Shown: piece by piece, positions 57,861-64,000 of the stretch | Position numbering within the stretch: the first letter of the stretch is position 1 | How the letters are laid out: every line of letters starts with the position of its first letter | Assembly (NCBI GenBank): GCA_025529335.1 | Contig: JAMYHX010000073.1 | Location: 54,231 to 118,230 of the forward strand | From: Rhizopus sp. PT2906 | Taxonomy: Eukaryota > Mucoromycota > Mucoromycetes > Mucorales > Rhizopodaceae | Reading direction: 5' to 3' | DNA: 64,000 nt | Made by a program: the position numbers and the translations under genes | Notes under the pieces: model-generated | The model's input: the letters and a program-made list of their open reading frames with translations, nothing else | Told to the model about the DNA's origin: nothing | The model's database searches: none

Positions 57861-58940
57861 ATGTCACCTTGTCACTCATTCCATGAATGTCCGCTTCGTT
57901 CCTATTCTTTATTGATTATCAACAAGGAAAAGCAAACCATTGTGACAGGAACGGATGAACTATTTGACATATTGGGATATAAAGAACCACATCAACTCAT
58001 AGGGAAATCCATTCATTTACTTAATCCACAAAAGAAAAAGGATCACTACGTACTACATCATACATCCTCTCGTCATATACCCTTCGAGATTTGCATTCAT
58101 CATGATCCACTCACAAACGCAAAGGATTTGGACTATTGGCTCATACGTCCACTCGACAACCGTCATTCGAATACACTCGGTCCAGTTACCATTCTGAGAT
58201 TGAGCCCCTTTGGCACAATCGAGAACGCATATCCTTCCGTTGACTTTCCTCAAAAGCATACTGAACTGCAGCATCAACCGATCATGTCTTTTATTCATGA
58301 ATCAGACTTGATCACTGTCTGTCAGAGATTAAGCAAGACAAGATATAAATCACATCATACCTTACGTATACGATGGTTAAACCACCATCCTCGACAATCA
58401 ACACATCAAACAGCAGATGCCTTTCAGTGGGTAATGCTCACCGTTATGAATGCACCTCGAAGATTATCATGCAGCTCCTTGGATGATCCTCAGTCTCGAC
58501 CTATATGCATCGTTAGAGTTCTCTATGATTCTCCAGAGGAAGCACCTCCTCCAGTCTCGATCAATGACTGTTTACGCCTCGCTTGTTTCGAAGCCATACA
58601 CTTGCTCACCAGTCAACTCAGTCAGGGCACCCTTCAACTTCATAATTGGATTGACTCCATTCATGCTGCTCTCGATCAGGGCAAGGCTTATCTTTTAGAA
58701 TTCATCGCTCATCTACTAAGTTATGCTCTCGACTTCACCAACGAACTCGGCATACTCTATCATCCGCCTATTCAAGAATGCTCGACCAAAGAGGATGATC
58801 TGGATATGGAAGATATGATAAACAAAAAGAAATATAAAGTTTATTCAAATACGACTACACCTATGATTAAAGTATATGACAACAATAAGCAACTATGGTC
58901 AATTCCTTTGTTCAGAAAGAACTGCTATCAAAAACTATAA
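57861..58940 (+). CDS. PAS-domain protein, WC-1-like without LOV cysteine
   Basis: A single-exon protein. An earlier ATG at 57816 lies inside a T/C-rich leader and would give an odd Phe/Ser run, so the ATG at 57861 (MSPCHSFHECPLRSYS) is preferred, giving about 359 residues. A first PAS-like unit is at about residues 15-105 (YSLLIINKEKQTIVTGTDELFDILGYKEPHQLIGKSIHLLNP). A second begins ILRLSPFGTIENAYPSVDF and ends with HHTLRIRWLNHH. The order resembles the PAS-B/PAS-C part of fungal White-Collar-type proteins, but neither unit has the photoactive Cys motif and there is no GATA finger. It could act as a signalling partner or transcriptional cofactor. Confidence 0.7.
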   Translation: MSPCHSFHECPLRSYSLLIINKEKQTIVTGTDELFDILGYKEPHQLIGKSIHLLNPQKKKDHYVLHHTSSRHIPFEICIHHDPLTNAKDLDYWLIRPLDNRHSNTLGPVTILRLSPFGTIENAYPSVDFPQKHTELQHQPIMSFIHESDLITVCQRLSKTRYKSHHTLRIRWLNHHPRQSTHQTADAFQWVMLTVMNAPRRLSCSSLDDPQSRPICIVRVLYDSPEEAPPPVSINDCLRLACFEAIHLLTSQLSQGTLQLHNWIDSIHAALDQGKAYLLEFIAHLLSYALDFTNELGILYHPPIQECSTKEDDLDMEDMINKKKYKVYSNTTTPMIKVYDNNKQLWSIPLFRKNCYQKL

Positions 58941-60186
58941 GAAACAGAAAAAAACAAAAAACAAAAAAAAACACTCCCATTTTCTCTATGATGCAACGTT
59001 CTATATTTATGCTCATCTATAGTCTCCCTTTTATCCCCCCTTTTTTTTCCATCTCCTCTTTGTCGCTTTGTATATGGTTCTCATTAATTTGTAAATTTTT
59101 CTTATATATACTTTTTTTCAGAAATTATTCGCACACATTACAAGATCAATAACAATTAAACACTTTATGTCCTCTTTATTATTCAAAAAGACAACATGTA
59201 ATAATATATAAAATAAGCTTGATATTTTTGAGAAAAGATAAATGTGGTCAAGACTTTATAACAAAATAAAAAGTGGTTAGAGACTCTGTTTAAATAGTCT
59301 GATCTTGACTTCTCTTTTTCTTTACTTTTCTTCTTTGGACCATAAAATAAGACCAGCTATTCTCCAGCTAACCACAAGGTATGTTATATTATTTACTCTT
59401 GTAAGAAACTGGTATGTAGGATTATAGAACATAAAATCGAACCAGTACCGGTGCTAGCTGGGAATAGTTTGGTTCTTATCAAACCTTGGTTCCGTCCGCT
59501 CTCTTTCTTGCTCTCTTTCTTGCTCTCTTTCTTGCTCTCTCTCTTGCTCTTCTCTTTTATCTGGCTTGCTCTCCTCTCTTGTCTCTTCGCTTGTCCGGGC
59601 CAGTTATCGCTGGCCTATCCATAGTACACTTCGGGTATTAATAATCTCTTATATAAGTTTACCCACTTTTCTTACTTCTCTTTTTCTCTTAAACCCTCTT
59701 CTTTATAATATGAGTATTTAATATGAATTTAATAACTGAAATACTAATCATTTATTTACTCATCCTTTTGCTTTTGATGGACTCTCTTTTATTATTATTT
59801 GTTGTCTCATTTGTTGTCTGAAATTATCAGTGTGCGAATAATTTGTAAGTAAAATCCTAGTCCATTTAACGTCCATTCATCATGAAAGATGCTTATAAAA
59901 GACGCTCAGTGATACTTTTACCCTATAAAAAGAATAGGAATAATGATGGCATTCGATATATACTTTTTAAAAGAAAAAGAAACATTATATGCAAGAATAA
60001 TACCTCTTTCCATAGTAAGATGCAGATAATATATTTGCAATAAGCATCAATACATATAATAAAACACGTAACACAACTTATGTCTCTTCTTTAACAGATT
60101 CAACTTGATGCAAGTCACATTTACGTTTTCTGCACTGGTGTGTCTGCTTGGGCTCTTTCTTGTTCTTTATTTTTGGGGGAACTGTC
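58941..60186. other. Intergenic with tandem repeat and possible LTR remnant
   Basis: Contains a short tandem repeat (59501-59560) inside a stretch (about 59380-59700) with features of a retroelement LTR: a TGTTA start, a TATATAAG box near 59652 and T/C-rich DNA after it. No coding part is near. Confidence 0.4.
59501..59560. repeat. Tandem repeat, unit CTCTTTCTTG-like
   Basis: About four to five near-identical copies of a 12-base unit (TTGCTCTCTTTC) in a row, decaying into CT-rich sequence. Confidence 0.75.
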
Positions 60187-61212
60187 ATGGGTGAACTGTC
60201 AGAGCAAGAAAAATTAGAAAAAAGACGTGCTAGACGACAACAAAGAATCCTAGCCTCGGCCGAAAGTAGACTGAACAAGATCACAGGCAGTCAATCAGGT
60301 AGATAAGGGAAAATAAAGTGTACATAATACATGTTATTAACTCATCAATCTAGCTTTTCGTTCATCCCCAACTCCTTCTCCTTCCAACTCGTCAAACTCA
60401 TTTCAAGAGACAAATGTCAATTCACTAGCAAATCATTACCCTTCAGCTCAGGATCCACGTCGTCAGAAATATGAAGAGAGACTGACACCACCGCCACCAT
60501 CACCACAACCCACGACATCTGCCAGTCGGGTTCAGCAACATCGTCCAGAGGTTCAAAAGAGAATTGAGGAAGAAAAGGCAAGAGAATTAAACGATCATGG
60601 ATTCCTCGGCGGACGTGTGCCTCAGATCCTACTCGCGACTATGCTACGGCGAACGAACCCACAGGAGCGAATGAATCAGAAATCAGCACGTCTCCCAGCT
60701 AATAAATATTGGAATCTGCTACATTTTGTGGCCATGGTCTGGTTAGGTGTCTGTGCTGTCTGTAGTCAGTGGTCGACTTATGGAGCAAGTGGTGTTTGTG
60801 ACTTGATTCATCAAAATGAGACATATGATCATAACACAGTATATTATGTAGGAAGCACTTTTTTTTTGCTTTCATTAGCGCGCTGACAATTTTTTTTCTT
60901 TTGTATAGCCTGTGTTTTGGTATTTTGTCACTATACAATCATTATTGCACTTTGCCAGAAAAGTCTATCAACCTGTAAGTGTTTTTTTTTTTGTTAATAG
61001 AGTATCATTCTAAAATGCAAGTTGTGTAGGAGTATAAAATAACAGATGAGCTGACATTTTCGGGCATAGTGTCTCAACTACCAGAGGCATTACAAGATCC
61101 CGCTTGCTTTGTACAGAAATACGGTGTGATAATTAACGAGATATTTAGGGATTTGTGTATAGTTGTGTTTGTGATAGGATTCATATCTTTAATGACATCC
61201 CTTGTTTATTAA
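60187..61212 (+). CDS. GET2: GET2-like receptor of the tail-anchored protein pathway
   Basis: With Get1, Get2 forms the ER receptor for the Get3-tail-anchored protein complex. The N-terminus MGELSEQEKLEKRRARRQQRI ... SAESRLNKITG has the basic RRARR cluster and following helix that capture Get3. A long Ser/Pro-rich linker (SSPTPSPSNSSNS; PPPPSPQPTT) follows; then three membrane segments: YWNLLHFVAMVWLGVCAVC, PVFWYFVTIQSLLHFARKV and DLCIVVFVIGFISLMTSLVY at the very end. Four exons with short introns. The length (about 300 residues) and topology match fungal Get2 and animal CAMLG. The 3' end is 58 bp from the convergent MCH1 gene. Confidence 0.8.
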
Positions 61213-61270
61213 TATGATTAAAGTTGCATAAATGACTCTTTTACTTTGGTATAAATATGCAAAAAAAATA

Positions 61271-62926
61271 CTAGTTGGAAGTAGATTGGAATCGGTAAAT
61301 GCCTTTTCTATAAATAGCTGCTGTAATGATAAACAGACAAAGACCTGCAGCAATGGCGCCTATAATGAACGTATTCCTAAAGCAGGCCATGCCGTGACAC
61401 ACTTGTCCGCCCTGGCGACTTAACTCACGATCATAGACAATACCAAATACAAGATTAAACAATTGGCTGCCAATGGCTGGAGCGCACAGCATCCATCCCC
61501 AATTTCTAGCAAAAGTCTATACCATTTCCTCAAAAATTAATTATATTCCTTCAAAAGAGAAACAAACTTACCTTTATACCAAACTCACTAATGATAGCTG
61601 GTGCAATGGCAAAGACGATACCGTAAACAATGGCAATGGTAACACTGTATGTCATCAAATCTTTGTCACTTGATACGGATATAGGAAGGCAGACCATACT
61701 GGTCATAAGACCAACAGCAGCAAACCAGATAAACCACATTCTGTGGATGCCTATCCTCCTTTGGAAAATGTCACTGAGTGTGCCGAATACAGCTCTTGAG
61801 ACACAATTAGATACGCTAAATATGGAAATGTGCAAGTTACGAAGATGTTGTGTTTCATTGGGCGTGAGATGATCTGTCGAGAGTGAGATGAGTAGACCGC
61901 CAACGTTTGTCAGATAGACGTAGCCCAGACCCAATATAATGAAAAGAGAAAGACATAATGAGAATCCAACGGGATCTAGAAAAACAGTGAGACCGGACAG
62001 GTTGGTCTCTTCATCTTCAATTTGAATATTCTTTGGATAATTAATAACATTCTTAGACGGTACGCCCTTGACATCTTGCACTTCTTCCTCATATTGAGTA
62101 GATGACGTGCTAAAACTGTAAACGCTACCTGCTGTTGATGCATAGTTGGCTGAATTGGAAGCCACAAGAGGTTGTTGCTCCGCCAAGGGCAATTCATGCT
62201 TTGTGTGTTCAATGGGGCCTAGAATAAATGACCCTAGAAAGGTCACGGCAGCCGCTGTGCATCCAAAAAAGATGAGGAATTCAAAGGTGCTGTTGTCATG
62301 TCCATCTTGATCTCCTTTGGGTTTAAATAATTTATCGTTGATTTGTGAGAAAACAAGTCCACTGATGCCCAATGAAGCACTTGTTAATCCCATGCTCATG
62401 CCCCGATACAGTTTAAAATTGTACGCCTGTGTCGTATACGTTAGAATGAGTCGTCTTTTTATATTCTGCACCTTACTTGTGAATCTAAGGTACATATATA
62501 GGCAGCAGCACTAGAAGCGCCCATGCAGACCAAATAAAACGCACACAATAAGTAACTGCTTGGTAGTCGGTCTTGGTAAGTGGCAGACAAAAGAAAAGTG
62601 CAAATTGAAGTAATAAGGGCTGAAATAGTCAAAGTTCTAAGACAAATGTTTAACGTCAACTTTTTTTTTCCCCTCTCTCATTGATTTATCCTTTTTTTTT
62701 ACATTCTGAACCCATAATTCTCCACTAAATAAGCACATAGCGGTCCTGAGAAGGATACACCAACAAATACAGATGTACCCACGACACTGTTCTCGATCGA
62801 ACTCCAGTGAAAACGGTTTGCTAAGGACGGACCAAAGGTAGGATAGACATATTGTGGTCCAGATACATTGGCTACAAGAAGCGCCGTTAAAAACGAAGCA
62901 GCAAGGATTATATTTCTATTGTTCAT
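61271..62926 (-). CDS. MCH1-like MFS transporter (nodulin-like family)
   Basis: Start chosen at 62926 (MNNRNIILAASFLTALLVANVSG); a longer upstream frame (63007) begins in T-rich leader sequence. TM1 with GPQYVYPTFGPSLANRF matches the nodulin-like/Mch1 MFS group. Next are SVFVGVSFSGPLCAYLVE, RTLTISALITSICTFLLSA, AFYLVCMGASSAAAYIC, RGMSMGLTSASLGISGLVFSQI, a long cytosolic loop with SVYSFSTSS, then SLCLSLFIILGLGYVYLTNVGGLL and RAVFGTLSDIFQRR (MFS motif A of the second half). Twelve helices in total; four exons. Substrate is unknown; yeast Mch1 resembles monocarboxylate transporters but does not carry monocarboxylates. Intact. Confidence 0.82.
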
Positions 62927-63926
62927 TCGTCTTCTATAAAAAGAATAATAATAAAAAAGAAAGAAGGACAAAAAAATAGATAAGAAATTTCGCATAAATA
63001 GACACAAATCGGTTCCCCGGCTGTCTTTTTAAGCTCCCGCCTCTCTTTTGTACACTGTGGGGGAGAAAAGATATTTATAACAGATCAGTTGATTGTTTAT
63101 GATATATGCATCTTGACCAGACTTCTCTGTGCATACGTGTGCATGCAGTATAACAACAGAGGCCAAATAAAATGAGATGAAATAACGTGTAGAGCTGTTA
63201 TTTTTTTCGTACAGTGAAGGTATAAGCAACGTATTGATAACAAAGAGGGTACTACAATGTTTGCTGCAAATGCATGTAAGCATGTAATAGCATATGTTCA
63301 CATGGTCGCTACTTCTAGCCCCTAAGTAGACAACACCATCATATTTTGAAAGAAAAATATAACAAACAGTCTGTGCGTAAGCATGGTCAGGATTTACTAG
63401 TTCTAAAGGAACCTTTCTAAATAATTAATATAAATGGCAGACTTGATGCTATATTTACTTATCGCCCAAGCAAAACGGGTAGTCTGATATATATACAACA
63501 GTATGCATTTCTTCTTGATATATTAGTGATGCATTAAAGCTTGGATTTTCTTTAAGAGTCTGGCAACAATATTTTTATATGTCATATAACAAGCCTTAAT
63601 ATGTACTAAAGTTATCATTAAGAACAATATAGAAACAGTAATAGAAAGAAAGAAAAAGAAAGCTTTAATACAGATAAATGGTTGATTAGCAGGCTACGTT
63701 ATATCACAATCATTTGCATATAAGCAAAGACGCGCTATTGAAACACATGAGCCAATAAAAAGTCGCCTTGGTTATTATCAGAACATAATAACCAATAGAA
63801 CATCGTCATTTAAATGACCGAAAGTCAACGCTTTAGAGTATTTCTGACCTACCTCTTTTTTTTTCCCCCTTTTTTTTCTTTTTCTTTTCTTTACAGATAC
63901 TCCTTGCTTTTTTTCTCCCTGTGAAG
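62927..63926. other. Intergenic, MCH1 promoter and right-hand promoter
   Basis: No gene is seen. T-rich tracts follow the MCH1 start; a strong T/C-rich tract at about 63850-63895 precedes the possible gene at the right edge. Confidence 0.45.
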
Positions 63927-64000
63927 ATGCTTTGGTATTGGCTCTGTTCATCCTTTAGAGGACTGGACACGCTCTCTGTTCACGCTGTAACCCTAGTACG
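63927..64000 (+). CDS. Possible start of a gene running off the right edge
   Basis: An ATG at 63927 opens a frame (MLWYWLCSSFRGLDTLSVH) still open at base 64000. It follows a T/C-rich tract like those before other genes here. Only 24 codons are visible, too few to identify; it could be a chance frame. Confidence 0.25.
   Translation, partial: MLWYWLCSSFRGLDTLSVHAVTLV

Noticed and set aside
1..64000. CRISPR arrays, tRNA and rRNA genes
   Set aside because: No regularly spaced repeats, cloverleaf signatures or rRNA-like stretches were seen in the window by eye.

Overview
The window is nuclear DNA of a filamentous fungus, most likely an early-diverging one of the Mucoromycota/Mucorales type. The reasons are AT-rich intergenic DNA, many short GT-AG introns (about 45-80 nt, often with a CTAAC/CTAAT-like branch site), T/C-rich tracts before start codons, a rhizopuspepsin-like secreted aspartic protease, a partial Helitron and a Fanzor/TnpB-like fragment. 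An Integrator subunit 13 homologue, a family absent from the well-studied Dikarya, also fits. The species cannot be fixed from sequence alone. Exon boundaries were read by eye from reading frame, splice sites and family conservation.

Left part (1-10225): the 5' part of a fumarylacetoacetase gene running off the left edge (minus), a Ccc1/VIT-type vacuolar iron/manganese transporter with a 10-nt microexon (minus), then about 7.2 kb with no recognisable gene.

10-26 kb: CAND1 (plus), a single-exon alpha-arrestin (minus), a TPR/F-box/LRR protein of the Dia2/Pof3 type (minus), the HSF/receiver regulator Skn7 (plus) and the replicative helicase subunit MCM7 (plus). CAND1 recycles SCF ligases, Dia2-type F-box proteins act in SCF, and MCM7 is the known SCF-Dia2 substrate in yeast, so three linked functions sit within 16 kb.

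26-40 kb: a small hypothetical gene, a two-module membrane amidohydrolase, a pepsin-like protease whose C-terminus is frameshifted (minus), a diverged inverted-repeat (MITE-like) element, a Kre9/Knh1-like GPI-anchored surface protein (minus), an alpha/beta hydrolase ending in a PTS1-like AKL (plus), and a ZNHIT2-type zinc-finger protein (minus).

40-53 kb: a TMEM41/TVP38-type VTT membrane protein (plus), a VC0807-like membrane protein (plus) whose stop codon shares the palindrome CTAG with that of the convergent INTS13 gene (minus), a sulfatase-modifying-factor-domain protein interrupted by one in-frame TGA (plus), a stand-alone trehalose-6-phosphate phosphatase (minus) and a 14-TM-type MFS exporter (minus).

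53-64 kb: a mobile-element patch (Helitron N-terminal fragment, then a Fanzor C-terminal fragment), a mitochondrial-type tyrosyl-tRNA synthetase, a PAS-domain protein, a GET2-like ER receptor, an MCH1-like MFS transporter (minus), and a possible gene start at the right edge. No tRNA, rRNA or CRISPR array was seen.
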